A stretch of 64,000 bases of DNA from Oceanibaculum indicum P24 (GCF_000299935.1 NZ_AMRL01000019.1:1-64000); one strand, 5' to 3'; shown: positions 27,012-37,161, counted from the stretch's first letter. Notes: generated by a model from the sequence alone, not told the origin. Translations and numbers: made by a program.

Positions 27012-27402
27012 GGTTCTCCCTCTTCTTCTTCATTCCCCAATGCCCTTCGAGACGCCGGCTTGTCGCCGGCTCCTCAGGGCGAGATCATGGCTGGAATGCC
27101 GGCGGAGCCCCCTATCACTCTGTCCGTCACCCCCGCATTTATTGCGGGGGTCCAGACCTCCGCTTACTGAAACTCTGTCGAGTAAGCTGAACCCTGGATT
27201 CCCGGCACAAGGCCGGGAATGACGACGGGAAATGAGGCGGCCTTTCCCCCTCACCCAGCTCCGGCTAATTCGCTTTCGCTCACAAGGCTGCGCAACCCTC
27301 TCCCTCCAGGGGAGAGGGAAGTAAGAGGGGGCAACTTTGTAACCCTCTCCCCTCGCGGGAGAGGGTGGTGAGCGTCAGCGAACCGGGTGAGGGGGAATTA
27401 AT
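27012..27402. repeat. Gene-free region with composite palindromic repeats
   Basis: This 391-base gap is filled with repeat modules. A composite unit at about 27035-27230 contains CCCTTCGAGACGCC, then CGTCACCCCCG with its partner CGGGGGTCC, CGCTTACTG, and GCTGAACCCTGGATTCCCGG, with CCGGGAATGAC as the far arm of the last palindrome. A related unit lies inverted near 45770-45935. From 27246 to 27396 a second type occurs: CCCTCACCC and GGGTGAGGG as far arms around two CCCTCTCCC/GGGAGAGGG hairpins. No ORF is credible here. Units of this kind usually sit after transcription units and can act as terminators or mRNA-stabilising structures. Confidence 0.8.
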
Positions 27403-28746
27403 CTATTTCTTCCGCTTGTCACGGAAGCGCTTGGCGGCGCCTGCAAGGTCCGTCTGCTTGCCGCGCGCGACCGACAGCGCGTCCGCCGGCACATCCTTGG
27501 TGATGGTGCTGCCCGCCGCCACCATGGCGCCGTCGCCCACACTCACCGGGGCGACCAGCGCCGAGTTGGAGCCGATGAAGACCCCCTCCCCGATCTCCGT
27601 GCGGTGCTTGGCGAAGCCGTCATAATTGCAGGTGATGGTGCCGGCGCCGATATTGCTGCCGGCACCAACCGAGGCATCGCCCAGATAGGTCAGGTGATTG
27701 GCCTTCGCCCCCTTGCCGAGGCTGGCATTCTTCACCTCGACGAAATTCCCCACATGGGCATCCGGTCCGATAACCGCCCCTGGCCGCAGCCGCGCATAGG
27801 GGCCGACCACCGCGCCGCTCTCCACCCTTGCCCCTTCCAGATGGCTGAAGGCGCGGATTTCGACCCTGTCCGCCACCTCAACCCCCGGCCCGAACACGCA
27901 GAACGGCCCGATGGTCACGTCGCGGCCCAGCTTCGTGTCCCAGCACAGATGCACGCTGTCCGGGTCAGCCAGGGTGGCGCCATTTTCCATCGCCCGGCGG
28001 CGCAGCGCCTGCTGCGCGATCTTCTCCGCCGCCGCAAGGTCCATGCGGGTGTCGATGCCCATCACTTCCGTTTCCGGACATTCCACCACGGCGCAGGCAT
28101 GGCCCCGCGCCCGCGCCGCCGCGATGATGTCGGTCAGGTAATATTCGCCCTTGGCATTGTCGTTGCCGATGGCGCCCAGCAATGTCCGCAGCAGCGCTGC
28201 ATCGATGGCCATATAGCCGCCATTACAGAGGCTTATGGCGCGTTCTTTAGGCGATGCCTCGGCAAACTCCACGATCCGCTCCAGTCCGCCGGCAGTGTCC
28301 GTGACCAGCCGCCCATAGCGCGCCGGGTCGGCCGGGCGGAAACCCACCACCACCACGGCGGCCCCGGCCTCGCGCTTTGCCAGCATGGCGCGCAGCGTCG
28401 CCTCGGAGACGAAGGGGTCGCCGCCGGCCAGCGTCAGCACGGTGCCCTGATCGAAACCGTCCAGCGCCGGCAGCGCCGCCATCACCGCATGGCCGGTACC
28501 GAGCGGCGGGTCCTGCAGTGCGGTCGCGTGCGGCGCCACCGCCTTCGCCACCGCCTCGCCCTCCCGGCCTGTGACCACCACGATGCGGGCCGGTTCAAGC
28601 GCCTCCACTGTCGCCAGCAGATGTCGGATCATCGGCCGACCGGCGATCGGGTGCAGCACCTTCGGCAGGTCCGACTTCATCCGCGTGCCCTTGCCGGCGG
28701 CAAGGATCACGGCGGCGACAGGCTGGCTCGGCTGGTAATCGCTCAT
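27403..28746 (-). CDS. glmU: Bifunctional GlmU (GlcNAc-1-P uridylyltransferase / GlcN-1-P acetyltransferase)
   Basis: A 447-residue cytoplasmic enzyme that makes UDP-GlcNAc for peptidoglycan and LPS. The N-terminal nucleotidyltransferase begins AAVILAAGKGTRMKSDLPKV and contains QDPPLGTGHAVMAALP and LAGGDPFVSEATL. The C-terminal left-handed beta helix (from about 255) shows hexapeptide repeats such as IGPFCVFGPGVEVADRVEI, then HLTYLGDASVGAGSNIGAGT and CNYDGFAKHRTEIGEGVFIG. The ATG at 28746 is chosen over a longer in-frame extension because MSDYQPSQPVAAVI is a family-typical start. It is divergent from gph. Confidence 0.96.
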   Translation of the reverse strand: MSDYQPSQPVAAVILAAGKGTRMKSDLPKVLHPIAGRPMIRHLLATVEALEPARIVVVTGREGEAVAKAVAPHATALQDPPLGTGHAVMAALPALDGFDQGTVLTLAGGDPFVSEATLRAMLAKREAGAAVVVVGFRPADPARYGRLVTDTAGGLERIVEFAEASPKERAISLCNGGYMAIDAALLRTLLGAIGNDNAKGEYYLTDIIAAARARGHACAVVECPETEVMGIDTRMDLAAAEKIAQQALRRRAMENGATLADPDSVHLCWDTKLGRDVTIGPFCVFGPGVEVADRVEIRAFSHLEGARVESGAVVGPYARLRPGAVIGPDAHVGNFVEVKNASLGKGAKANHLTYLGDASVGAGSNIGAGTITCNYDGFAKHRTEIGEGVFIGSNSALVAPVSVGDGAMVAAGSTITKDVPADALSVARGKQTDLAGAAKRFRDKRKK

Positions 28747-28822
28747 CGTCAAAGACCTTGGATCATCGGGACTTCCGGTTCTATCGTTGCGCGCCTTCCA
28801 CAGCAACGTCCTTGAGTGCCCT

Positions 28823-29488
28823 ATGTCCCGCACCGCCCTCGCCTTCGACCTCGACGGCACGCTGATCGACAGCGCGCCCGACCTGTGCGCCTCGCTGAAC
28901 CGGGTGCTGACCGAACTGGACCGCCCGCATGTAACTCTCGCACAGGTAAAAGGCTTCATCGGCGATGGTGTGCGGCTGCTGGTGGGCCGGGCGCTCGCCG
29001 CGACCGGTGATGAGGCGCCGGAAGAAGAAACCGTCCGCTATGTTGCGCGGTTTCTGGAGATTTACGAGGCGATCCCGGCCACACCGGCGCAGCTCTATCC
29101 CGGCGTGGCGGAGACGCTGGGGCGGCTGAAGGCCGGCGGGTACCGGCTGGGCCTCTGCACCAACAAGCCGCAGCAGGCGACCGAGACCCTGCTGCCGCAG
29201 CTTGGTCTGGACGGTGTGTTCGACTGCGTGGTCGGCGGCGATGCGCTGCCGGTGCGCAAGCCCGATGCCGGGCATCTGCAGGCCGTACTGGAGCGGCTGG
29301 GCGGCACGCGGGCCAGCAGCGCGATGATCGGCGACAATGAGAACGATTCCGCCGTCGCGGTGGGCTGCGGCGTGCCCTTCATCGCCATGGCCTATGGCTA
29401 TCCGCGGGTGCCGGTGGCGGAGCTGGGCGCCGCGCTGGTGCTGGAGCGTTTCGCCGACCTGCCGGAGGCGCTGATAACCCTCGGTTAG
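28823..29488 (+). CDS. gph: Phosphoglycolate phosphatase (HAD family)
   Basis: A 221-residue HAD-superfamily phosphatase, expected to hydrolyse 2-phosphoglycolate. HAD motif I is [20 protein letters not shown] with the nucleophile Asp. [16 protein letters not shown] is motif II, and KPDAGHLQ plus [20 protein letters not shown] are motifs III and IV. A helical cap domain lies at about 20-85. The ATG at 28823 is preferred to an upstream TTG at 28787. The 3' end overlaps the convergent FAD oxidoreductase gene by 4 bases. Confidence 0.9.
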   Translation: MSRTALAFDLDGTLIDSAPDLCASLNRVLTELDRPHVTLAQVKGFIGDGVRLLVGRALAATGDEAPEEETVRYVARFLEIYEAIPATPAQLYPGVAETLGRLKAGGYRLGLCTNKPQQATETLLPQLGLDGVFDCVVGGDALPVRKPDAGHLQAVLERLGGTRASSAMIGDNENDSAVAVGCGVPFIAMAYGYPRVPVAELGAALVLERFADLPEALITLG

Positions 29489-30603
29489 GCCGCCTCGTCG
29501 AGCAACGCCATCACCTTCTCGGCAATCGCCAGCGAGGAGGTCACCCCCGGCGATTCGATGCCGTAGAGCGCGATATGGTTGGCGATGCCGTGATCCTGCG
29601 GCCCCTGGATCATGAAGTCCTTGGCCGGCTCGCCTGGTGCCTGGATCTTCGGGCGGATGCCGGCATAGCCCGGCTGCAGCGACCCATCTGGCAGGCCCGG
29701 CCAGTATTTCCGCACGGCGGCGTAGAATTTCTCCGCCCGGCCCGGATCGACATCGTAATCGATGCCATCGATCCATTCGACGTCCGGCCCGAAACGGCAC
29801 TGCCCTCCAAGGTCCAGCGTCACATGCACACCAAGGCCCGCCTGTTCCGGTGCCGGATAGATCAGCCGACTGAACGGCGTCTTCACGCCGGACAGCGTGT
29901 AGTAATTGCCCTTGCAGAAATAGGCCGGCGGCACGGTCTCCGCCGGGATGCCCTCAATGGCGCGGCCCAGCGCCTGCGCATACAGCCCCGCCGCATTCAC
30001 CAGAATATCGCAGGACAGCGCCATCGGGCTGTCGCCGCCGGTCTCGATCTCAAACCCTCCGTTCCCGCGCACCCGGCCCGACAGGACCGGCGTGTGGAAG
30101 GCCAGCATCGCGCCATGGTCCTCCGCCTCGCCCTGCAGTGCCAGCATGTAGGAATGGCTGTCCAGGATGCCGGTCGAGGGCGAAATCAGCGCGCCGACGC
30201 TTTCCACCGCCGGCTCCAGCGCCTTCACCTGTGCCGGTGTCAGCCATTCCAGGTCCGGCACGCCATTGGCCGCCGCGCGCTGTTTGATCTGTTCCAGCGC
30301 CGGCATCTGGTCGTCCGAGGTGGCGACGATCAGCTTGCCCAGCCTACTGTGGGGCACGCCCCGGCTTTCCATGAAGTCGTAGAGCAGATGCTTGCCGCGC
30401 ACGCACAGCTCCGCCTTCAGGCTGCCCGGCGGATAATAGATGCCGGCATGCACCACCTCGGAATGGCGGGAGCTGGTCTCGGTGCCGATGGCCTCGGTCT
30501 TTTCCAGCACGATCACCTCGCGGCCGGACAGCGCCAGCGCCCGCGCGACGGCGAGCCCGACGACGCCGGCGCCGACGACGATGCATTCAACATGATCGCT
30601 CAT
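29485..30603 (-). CDS. FAD-dependent oxidoreductase, L-2-hydroxyglutarate oxidase-like
   Basis: A 372-residue DAO-family flavoprotein. The FAD-binding motif [20 protein letters not shown] and the glutamate strand [20 protein letters not shown] are at the N-terminus. [20 protein letters not shown] closely resembles LhgO/L2HGDH proteins, which oxidise L-2-hydroxyglutarate to 2-oxoglutarate and donate electrons to the quinone pool. [16 protein letters not shown] and [20 protein letters not shown] are also typical. The ATG at 30603 is chosen because the extension lacks family similarity. It is divergent from the molybdopterin oxidoreductase gene. Confidence 0.85.
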   Translation of the reverse strand: MSDHVECIVVGAGVVGLAVARALALSGREVIVLEKTEAIGTETSSRHSEVVHAGIYYPPGSLKAELCVRGKHLLYDFMESRGVPHSRLGKLIVATSDDQMPALEQIKQRAAANGVPDLEWLTPAQVKALEPAVESVGALISPSTGILDSHSYMLALQGEAEDHGAMLAFHTPVLSGRVRGNGGFEIETGGDSPMALSCDILVNAAGLYAQALGRAIEGIPAETVPPAYFCKGNYYTLSGVKTPFSRLIYPAPEQAGLGVHVTLDLGGQCRFGPDVEWIDGIDYDVDPGRAEKFYAAVRKYWPGLPDGSLQPGYAGIRPKIQAPGEPAKDFMIQGPQDHGIANHIALYGIESPGVTSSLAIAEKVMALLDEAA

Positions 30604-30691
30604 CGCGCCGCTCCCCCGCTTCGCCGGGAGTAATTGCCGCGTTTCCGCAGCTTCGCTACTGTCGTTGGAATACAAGCAAGGGTCACTGTCG

Positions 30692-32749
30692 ATGCCACTC
30701 GATATCGTTCACTCGGTATGCCCGCACGACTGCCCCAGCACCTGCGCGCTGGAGGTCGAGCGGCTGGATGCCCACACCATCGGACGGGTGCGGGGCGCGC
30801 AGGACAATAGCTACACCGCCGGAGTCGTCTGCGCCAAGACCGCAAGATATGCAGAACGCGTGCATCATCCAGACCGGCTGGCGAAACCGCTGCGCCGCAC
30901 CGGCGAAAAAGGCAGCGGAAGCTGGCGGGAAATCAGCTGGGAAGACGCGCTGAACGAGATCGCCGATGCCTTCCTGAAGGCCGCCCAGCGCCACGGCAGC
31001 GAGACGGTCTGGCCGTTCTACTATGCCGGCACGATGGGGCTGGTACAGCGCGACGGCATCAACCGGCTGCGCCATGTCATGCGCTATTCCGGCCAGCATT
31101 CGACCTATTGCAACGCCCTCTCCGACGCCGGCTGGCTGGCCGGCACCGGCCGCAAGGGCGGCCCGGATTCGCGGGAGATGGCGGAAAGCGACCTGATCGT
31201 CATCTGGGGCGGTAACCCGGTGCACACCCAGGTCAATGTCATGACCCATGTGACCCGCGCCCGGAAGGAGCGGGGCGCGAAGCTGGCGGTCATCGACACC
31301 TACCGCACCGCGACCGCCGAGCAGGCCGATATCTTCCTGTGCGTGAACCCCGGCACCGATGCGGCGCTGGCCTGCGGCATCATGCAGGTGCTGTTCGCCG
31401 AAGGCTTCGCCGACCGCGACTATCTCGCCCGCTATACCGATGTGCCGGCGGAACTGGAAGCCCATCTCGCAAGCCGCACGCCGGAATGGGCGGCGGCGAT
31501 CTGCGGCGTACCGGCGGAGGATATCCGCGCCTTTGCAAGGCTCTACGGGGCAACGCCGCGCAGTTACATCCGCGCCGGCTATGGCTTTACCCGCAGCCGC
31601 AACGGTGCTGCGCAGATGCATGCCGTCACCTGCCTGCCGGCGATCACCGGCGCCTGGCAGCATAAGGGCGGCGGCGCGCTCTATGGGCAGAGCGCCATCT
31701 ACCGCTGGGACAAGAGCCTGATCGAGGGGCTGGACCGAGTTGACCCCTCGGTGCGGATGCTGGACCAGTCGCAGATCGGCCGGGTGCTGACCGGCAATGC
31801 GGAGGCCCTGCGGAACGGCCCGCCGGTCACGGCGCTGCTGATCCAGAACACCAACCCAGCCACGGTGGCGCCGGAAAGCCTGCTGGTGAACAAGGGCCTT
31901 CGCCGCGCCGGCCTGTTCACCGTGGTGCATGAACAGTTCATGACCGAGACCGCGCAGTTGGCCGATATCGTACTGCCAGCCACGACGTTCCTGGAGCATG
32001 ACGATCTCTACCAGGCGAGCGCACACTCCTACATCCAGATCGGCCGCAAGGCGATCGAGCCTTATGCCGAGGCGCGAGAAAACCACTGGGTGATCTGCGA
32101 ACTGGCGAAAAGGCTGGGCGCCGAGCATCCCGGCTTCAATATGAGTGCCTGGGAGATGCTGGATACCACCCTACTGGCATCCGGCTGGCCGGACGCGGAA
32201 ACCGTCTGGCAGAAACACTGGCACGACGCCATCGGCGATTTCGAGACCATGCATTTCCGCAATGGCTTCGGCCATCCGGACGGCAAATTCCGTTTCCGGC
32301 CGGACTGGGCGGCGATGGGCACGCATAATGCCGGGCTGCCGCCCCTGCCCGACCATTGCGGACTGATCGACAGTGCGACGGCGGACCGGCCCTTCCGGCT
32401 GGTCACCGCACCGGCCCGCAACTTCCTGAACACCAGCTTCACCGAGACGCCGACCAGCACGAAGCGGGAGGGACGACCGACCCTGATGATCCATTCAGGC
32501 GATATGGCCGACCTCGGCCTGTCGGACGGGCAGCTCGTCCGTATCGGCAATGACCGCGCCAGCGTCGCCCTGCATGCCAAGCCGTTCGATGGCGTGAACC
32601 GGGGCACGCTGATCTGCGAGAGCGTGTGGCCGAATCATGCCTTCGTGGAGGGGGTGGGCATCAACGCGCTGGTCAGCGCCGATCCGGGCGGGCCGAATGG
32701 CGGTGCCGTGTTCCACGATACTTCGGTGTGGCTAAGAGACGCAGAGTAA
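30692..32749 (+). CDS. Molybdopterin-dependent oxidoreductase with N-terminal 4Fe-4S site
   Basis: A 685-residue member of the DMSO-reductase superfamily. A 4Fe-4S binding set is seen at C10, C14, C18 and C47 ([15 protein letters not shown] then AGVVCAKT). Further on are [38 protein letters not shown] and the pterin-binding [19 protein letters not shown]. The C-terminal molydop-binding domain has [17 protein letters not shown] and [20 protein letters not shown]. There is no Tat signal, so it is probably cytoplasmic. No electron-transfer subunit is adjacent and the substrate is unknown. The ATG at 30692 is preferred to an upstream TTG. Confidence 0.88.
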   Translation: MPLDIVHSVCPHDCPSTCALEVERLDAHTIGRVRGAQDNSYTAGVVCAKTARYAERVHHPDRLAKPLRRTGEKGSGSWREISWEDALNEIADAFLKAAQRHGSETVWPFYYAGTMGLVQRDGINRLRHVMRYSGQHSTYCNALSDAGWLAGTGRKGGPDSREMAESDLIVIWGGNPVHTQVNVMTHVTRARKERGAKLAVIDTYRTATAEQADIFLCVNPGTDAALACGIMQVLFAEGFADRDYLARYTDVPAELEAHLASRTPEWAAAICGVPAEDIRAFARLYGATPRSYIRAGYGFTRSRNGAAQMHAVTCLPAITGAWQHKGGGALYGQSAIYRWDKSLIEGLDRVDPSVRMLDQSQIGRVLTGNAEALRNGPPVTALLIQNTNPATVAPESLLVNKGLRRAGLFTVVHEQFMTETAQLADIVLPATTFLEHDDLYQASAHSYIQIGRKAIEPYAEARENHWVICELAKRLGAEHPGFNMSAWEMLDTTLLASGWPDAETVWQKHWHDAIGDFETMHFRNGFGHPDGKFRFRPDWAAMGTHNAGLPPLPDHCGLIDSATADRPFRLVTAPARNFLNTSFTETPTSTKREGRPTLMIHSGDMADLGLSDGQLVRIGNDRASVALHAKPFDGVNRGTLICESVWPNHAFVEGVGINALVSADPGGPNGGAVFHDTSVWLRDAE

Positions 32750-32757
32750 CTGATCGC

Positions 32758-32786
32758 TTGCACACAAACACAACCCAAAGTATGAA
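32758..32786 (+). promoter_or_regulatory. Candidate sigma-70 promoter for mipZ
   Basis: TTGCAC (32758-32763) and TATGAA (32781-32786) are separated by 17 bases, 34 bases before the mipZ ATG, in a short AT-rich stretch. Only the sequence match supports it. Confidence 0.4.
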
Positions 32787-32819
32787 GATAACATAACGAC
32801 AACGAGATTTAGTCGCGCC

Positions 32820-33698
32820 ATGTCGCTCGCCGAGTCCACGCCCCTTCCTGAAGAAGACAGCTGGCCACCCGCCAAACCGGCCCATGTCATCGTGGTCGGA
32901 AACGAGAAAGGCGGCTCCGGCAAGTCCACCACGGCCATGCACATCATCGTCTCGCTGCTGCGCGACGGTTATGAGGTGGGCACCCTGGATCTGGACGCCC
33001 GCCAGGGAACGCTGACGCGCTATATCAACAACCGGCGCCGGTCTGCCGCCGCCGGGGAACCGCTGCCCCTGCCCCGCCACCAGTTCCTGCAGCCCAGCGA
33101 ACTGCCGACGCGCGCGGAGGCCGAGGCGGAGGACCGGGACCGGTTCGACCAGCTCTATGCCGAAATGCGCGTGCTGTGCGATTTCGTCGTGATCGACACG
33201 CCGGGTGCGAACACCTATCTCGGCCGTCTCGCGCATTCCCACGCGGATACGCTGGTCACGCCGATGAATGACAGCTTCCTCGATCTCGACATGCTGGCGA
33301 CAGTCGATGCCACCGGCCGCAATGTCGAGAAACTGTCGGTCTATAGCGAGATGGTGTTCGAGCAGCGCAAGGCGCGCATGCAGCGTGACCGCAGCTCCAT
33401 CGACTGGGTGGTGGTGCGCAACCGGCTGTCCAACCTGAATGCCCGCAACAAGCAGGACATCGCCGATGTGATGAACGCGCTGACCCGGCGCGTCGGCTTC
33501 CGCATGGCGCCGGGCATCAGCGAGCGCGTGATCTACCGCGAGCTGTTCCCGCGCGGGCTGACCATGCTGGACCTGCTGGAAGCCGGCGAAAGCGCCAGCA
33601 TGTCGCATGTCGCCGCAAGGCAGGAAGTTCGTGCGCTGGTCGAGGCGCTGGCCCTGCCGGAGCGCCAGCCCAAGCAGCAGCGCCGCGCCGCCGAGTAA
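32820..33698 (+). CDS. mipZ: MipZ-like division-plane positioning ATPase
   Basis: A 292-residue ParA/MinD-superfamily ATPase. The deviant Walker A motif is VVGNEKGGSGKSTTAMHIIV (about 25-44), followed by VGTLDLDARQGTLTRYINNR. CDFVVIDTPGANTYLGRLAH holds Walker B, and a tail from about 265 is basic and Gln/Arg-rich. In Caulobacter, MipZ forms polar gradients through ParB and inhibits FtsZ away from midcell. No parA or parB is in the window. It heads a rightward trio with the VWA-like and J-domain genes. Confidence 0.9.
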   Translation: MSLAESTPLPEEDSWPPAKPAHVIVVGNEKGGSGKSTTAMHIIVSLLRDGYEVGTLDLDARQGTLTRYINNRRRSAAAGEPLPLPRHQFLQPSELPTRAEAEAEDRDRFDQLYAEMRVLCDFVVIDTPGANTYLGRLAHSHADTLVTPMNDSFLDLDMLATVDATGRNVEKLSVYSEMVFEQRKARMQRDRSSIDWVVVRNRLSNLNARNKQDIADVMNALTRRVGFRMAPGISERVIYRELFPRGLTMLDLLEAGESASMSHVAARQEVRALVEALALPERQPKQQRRAAE

Positions 33699-33788
33699 CC
33701 TTCTGCCTGCCGGCTGATCGGGCTGGAAGTTTGCCCTGCCACACCAACATAATGGGAAGCGGATTTCCCGTTGGAATGGCGGAGCTTC

Positions 33789-34517
33789 ATGGTTTCCGAC
33801 AAGACGAAACTGCCCGGCACGGGCACCAGGACGCTGTCCAGCCAGTCGCAGGTGGAGGCCTTCCTGCAACGGCTCGCGGCCACCCCGAAGCCGGTGCCGC
33901 AGGGTCGGCGCGGGCGGTTGATCTTCGCCATGGACGCCACCGCAAGCCGCCAGCCGAGCTGGGATACCGCCTGCCAGATCCAGGGCGAGATGTTCCGCGA
34001 AACGGCCGCGCTCGGCGGACTCGATATCCAGCTCGCCTATTATCGCGGCTTCCATGAATTTGACGCCAGCCCGTGGCTGTCCGACGCCGAGGCGCTGCTG
34101 GGCCGGATGACATCGGTGCAGTGCCGCGGCGGGCAGACCCAGATCGGCCGGCTGCTGCAGCACACGATTGCGGAAACCCGGCAGGACAAGGTGCAGGCGC
34201 TGGTCTTCGTCGGCGACTGTTTCGAGGAGGATATCGACCGCGTCTGCCAGATCGCCGGGGAGCTGGGCCTGCTGGGCGTGCCCGCCTTCCTGTTCCACGA
34301 AGGCGGAGAGCCCGTCGCGCGCCGCGCCTTCGAGGAGATCGCCCGGCTGACCAAGGGCGCCTATTGCCCGTTCGACGCCTCCAGCGCGCAGCAGCTCCGC
34401 GACCTCTTATCCGCCGTCGCAGTCTATGCGGCGGGCGGTTACCGGGCGCTGGAATCCTATGGCAAGCGCAAGGGCGGGGCCGCGCTGATGCTGACAAGCC
34501 GGCTGGGACAGGCGTAA
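33789..34517 (+). CDS. VWA-like domain protein
   Basis: A 242-residue soluble protein with a von Willebrand A-like fold. RLIFAMDATASRQPSWDTAC provides a MIDAS-like D-x-T-x-S, CRGGQTQIGRLLQHTI provides the conserved Thr, and ALVFVGDCFEEDIDRVCQIA provides the later Asp. The rest alternates strands and helices. Such domains bind metal and partner proteins. The start chosen is the ATG at 33789, preceded by GGAG; the in-frame TTG at 33771 is less likely. It lies 90 bases after mipZ and 9 bases before the J-domain gene, so a common role with one of them is plausible but unproven. Confidence 0.72.
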   Translation: MVSDKTKLPGTGTRTLSSQSQVEAFLQRLAATPKPVPQGRRGRLIFAMDATASRQPSWDTACQIQGEMFRETAALGGLDIQLAYYRGFHEFDASPWLSDAEALLGRMTSVQCRGGQTQIGRLLQHTIAETRQDKVQALVFVGDCFEEDIDRVCQIAGELGLLGVPAFLFHEGGEPVARRAFEEIARLTKGAYCPFDASSAQQLRDLLSAVAVYAAGGYRALESYGKRKGGAALMLTSRLGQA

Positions 34518-34526
34518 AACCGGGCG

Positions 34527-35252
34527 ATGCCATATCTCATTCTCGGCCTCGCCCTGCTGCTCGGACTGCTGCTGGTCGCACGCTGGCTGGCCAGCGCCGA
34601 ACCGAAGAAGGTTGCCAGCGCGCTGAAATGGTCCGCTGCCGTCCTGCTGGTCGCCGCTGTCGGCATCCTGTTCGTGCGCGGGCAGCTGGGCTATCTGATT
34701 GCCCTCGCCGGCGGCCTGATCCCCTTCATCCTGCGCTGGCGCGGCATCCTGCAATCGGTACGGAATGCCGCCAAGGCGGCGCAGGGTCCGACACGGGGCC
34801 AAAGCTCGGAGATCGTCACCCGGCTGCTGTCCATGCGCCTCGACCATGACAGCGGCGAAATGCATGGCCATGTGCTGGAAGGTCCGTTCCGCAACCGCTC
34901 GCTGGACACGTTGAGCGACGCCGAAATGGCCGCGCTGCTGAGCGAGTGCCATGGCGCCGACGCGCAATCCGCACAGGTGCTGGAAGCCTATCTCGACCGG
35001 ATGCGCGGGCCGGACTGGCGCGAGAGCTTTGGGGCAGAAACCGCGTCGGAAGAGCCCCGACAGCCAGCTGGCGGATCGATGACAGCCGACCAGGCCCGCG
35101 AGATTCTGGGGGTCGGACCCGACGCCACGCCGCAGGAGATCCGCGAGGCCCACCGCCGGCTGATGCTGGCGAACCACCCAGACCATGGCGGCTCCACCTA
35201 CCTCGCCGCGCAGATCAACCGCGCCAAGGACGTGCTGCTGGGGAAGAAGTAG
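34527..35252 (+). CDS. Membrane-anchored J-domain (DnaJ-like) protein
   Basis: A 241-residue protein with two or three N-terminal hydrophobic segments (about 2-20, 34-50 and 55-68) and a charged middle region. A short C-terminal J domain (about 185-241) carries [20 protein letters not shown] and [19 protein letters not shown], where HPD is the Hsp70-activating tripeptide. The layout resembles Tim14/Pam18-type proteins of alphaproteobacteria, in which the J domain lies at the C-terminus behind a membrane anchor. It probably recruits DnaK to the inner membrane. Confidence 0.85.
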   Translation: MPYLILGLALLLGLLLVARWLASAEPKKVASALKWSAAVLLVAAVGILFVRGQLGYLIALAGGLIPFILRWRGILQSVRNAAKAAQGPTRGQSSEIVTRLLSMRLDHDSGEMHGHVLEGPFRNRSLDTLSDAEMAALLSECHGADAQSAQVLEAYLDRMRGPDWRESFGAETASEEPRQPAGGSMTADQAREILGVGPDATPQEIREAHRRLMLANHPDHGGSTYLAAQINRAKDVLLGKK

Positions 35253-35267
35253 CGGGTTCCGTGGCTC

Positions 35268-35471
35268 TTACGCGATGATGTCGGGCAGCAGCTCGGATTC
35301 CACGCGGGCGATCAGGTCCTTCAGGATCAGCTTGCGCTTTTTCAGGCGCTGCAGCTTGATCTGGTCGAACGGTACCTGCTCGGACAGGCGGGCGATCACC
35401 TCGTCGAGATCCCGGTGCTCGGTGCGCAGCTCTTCGAGCCGCTCCTTCAGGCGATCTTCGTCTTCGCTCAT
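35268..35471 (-). CDS. DUF465 (YdcH-like) small helical protein
   Basis: A 67-residue, highly charged helical hairpin: DRLKERLEELRTEHRDLDEV, then PFDQIKLQRLKKRKLILKDL. This is the typical DUF465 sequence and size. No function is established. It is convergent with the J-domain gene (15-base gap) and divergent from the phosphofructokinase gene. Confidence 0.85.
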   Translation of the reverse strand: MSEDEDRLKERLEELRTEHRDLDEVIARLSEQVPFDQIKLQRLKKRKLILKDLIARVESELLPDIIA

Positions 35472-35584
35472 GGCTGGCGTAATCCAAATCGGTGCCGGCG
35501 GCGGCGTCCCCCCCTGTCGCCGCGGCCCTACTTTCTGCTTTATTGCCAGACTCCTGACCGCAGGAAAAGGGTAAGCTTCGACGC

Positions 35585-36667
35585 ATGAGCAAGAAACACA
35601 TCGGTATCCTGACCAGCGGCGGCGATTGCGCCGGCCTCAATGCCTGCATCCGCGCCGTCACGCTGCATGCCTGCCTTGGCCAGGGCTGGCGCGTGACCGG
35701 CATCCGCTATGGCACAGCCGGCCTGATGCAGACACCGCCACAGACCGTGGAACTGACCCCCGAACTGTTCGACACCAGCTATCTGCGCCGCGCCGGCACG
35801 CTGCTGGGATCGGTTAACACCGGCAATCCCTTCGCCTTCCCGATGCCGGATGGCAGCCGCAAGGACCGTTCGGAGGAGGTGATCGCCGGCTACCGCTCGC
35901 TGGGGCTGGACGCGCTGATCGGCATTGGCGGCGATGGCAGCCTCGCCATCCTGCGCCGGCTGGCGCAGCAGGGCGGCATTCCGCTCGTCGGCATTCCCAA
36001 GACCATCGACAATGACGTGGCGCAGACCGAGAACGCGCTGGGCTATGCGACGGCCGTGCAGGTCGCCATCGAGGCGCTGGACCGGCTGCAGCCGACGGCG
36101 GCCAGCCATGACCGCGTGATGGTGCTGGAGGTGATGGGCCGCGATGCCGGCCATATCGCGCTGAATGCCGGCATTTCCGGCGGGGCTGACGTGATCCTGA
36201 TCCCGGAAATCCCCTACAGCGCCGAAAAGGTGGCGGAAAAGGTGAAGGCGGTACGGGCCGCCGGGCGCAACTTCGCCCTCATCATCGTTGCCGAGGCGGT
36301 CCGGACCGAGGACGGAACCGCCATCATGCAGACCCATGGAAGCGGCGAAACCCGCTATGGCGGTATCGGCCAGTATATCGGTGAGGCGGTGGAGCGGCTG
36401 ACCGGGGCGGAGGTGCGCGTGACCGTGCTAGGCCATGTGCAGCGCGGCGCCGAGGCGGTACCACAGGACCGGCTGTTGGCCAGCGTGTTCGGCGCGCATG
36501 CGGTGGATATGGTGGCCGCCGGCCGGTTCGACCGCATGGTCGCCTGGCAGAACCGCCAGACGGTGGAAGTGCCGCTCACCGAGATCGTGGACAAGTCGCA
36601 CCGCGTCGATCCCGAGGGGGTGATGGTGGAAACCGCCCGGCAGCTCGGCATCTCCTTCGGGGACTAG
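35585..36667 (+). CDS. 6-phosphofructokinase family enzyme (ATP or PPi donor uncertain)
   Basis: A 360-residue phosphofructokinase. The N-terminal IGILTSGGDCAGLNACIRAV binds the phosphoryl donor. GIGGDGS (113-119) carries Gly at the donor-selecting position, as in ATP-using enzymes. PKTIDNDV (138-145) carries Lys, as in PPi-using and mixed-group enzymes. TIDND includes the catalytic Asp, and EVMGRDAGHIAL contacts fructose-6-phosphate. The combination Gly plus Lys fits the mixed-substrate group III, so the donor must be tested. It starts at an ATG preceded by AAGGGTAAG and is followed after 2 bases by the TIGR02444 gene. Confidence 0.9.
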   Translation: MSKKHIGILTSGGDCAGLNACIRAVTLHACLGQGWRVTGIRYGTAGLMQTPPQTVELTPELFDTSYLRRAGTLLGSVNTGNPFAFPMPDGSRKDRSEEVIAGYRSLGLDALIGIGGDGSLAILRRLAQQGGIPLVGIPKTIDNDVAQTENALGYATAVQVAIEALDRLQPTAASHDRVMVLEVMGRDAGHIALNAGISGGADVILIPEIPYSAEKVAEKVKAVRAAGRNFALIIVAEAVRTEDGTAIMQTHGSGETRYGGIGQYIGEAVERLTGAEVRVTVLGHVQRGAEAVPQDRLLASVFGAHAVDMVAAGRFDRMVAWQNRQTVEVPLTEIVDKSHRVDPEGVMVETARQLGISFGD

Positions 36668-36669
36668 CC

Positions 36670-37161
36670 ATGCCTTCGGCGCACTCGCCTTCAGCTTCTG
36701 ACTTCTGGTCCTTTTCGCTGGATTTTTATGGCCGGCCCGGCGTGGCAGAGGCCTGCCTGGCACTTCAGGACAGCCACGGGCTGGATGTGAATCTGCTGCT
36801 CTATTGCTGCTGGCGCGGCGATACGCTGAGCGCGGCACAGATCAAGGCCGCCATTGACCTGACCGCCCCCTGGCGCGCGGAGATCGTGCAGCCCCTGCGC
36901 GCCCTGCGCCGCCGGCTGAAACCCGGCTTCCCGCCCTTCCCCGATGCCGGAGTGCAGGACCTACGCAAGCGCATCGCCGATGCGGAGCTGGAGGCCGAAA
37001 GGCTACAACAGCAGGCACTGGACGCGCTGGCGCGGCAGGACGGGCCCGTTCCCCCGCCCGCCCGGCAGGCTGCCGTGGCCAACTTGCGGCTTCTGGCGGC
37101 ACTTTGCGATGCGGAAGACAGCATCAGCCAGCTTGACCATCTGGCCAGCCATCTCGACTGA
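36670..37161 (+). CDS. TIGR02444 family protein
   Basis: A 163-residue protein of a conserved but uncharacterised family. DFWSFSLDFYGRPGVAEACL and GLDVNLLLYCCWRG near the N-terminus are its signature. A helical Arg/Glu-rich C-terminal part follows. It begins two bases after the phosphofructokinase stop and is probably cotranscribed with it. No role is known to me. Confidence 0.78.
   Translation: MPSAHSPSASDFWSFSLDFYGRPGVAEACLALQDSHGLDVNLLLYCCWRGDTLSAAQIKAAIDLTAPWRAEIVQPLRALRRRLKPGFPPFPDAGVQDLRKRIADAELEAERLQQQALDALARQDGPVPPPARQAAVANLRLLAALCDAEDSISQLDHLASHLD

Noticed and set aside
27246-27396. CRISPR-like short repeats
   Set aside because: The repeated CCCTCTCCC and GGGAGAGGG segments are palindromic arms with no unique spacers of constant length.
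32673-34298. 541-codon minus-strand open frame
   Set aside because: It lies opposite mipZ and the VWA-like gene, both with recognisable motifs; the composition is the His/Gln/Arg/Gly-rich pattern of antisense GC-rich frames.
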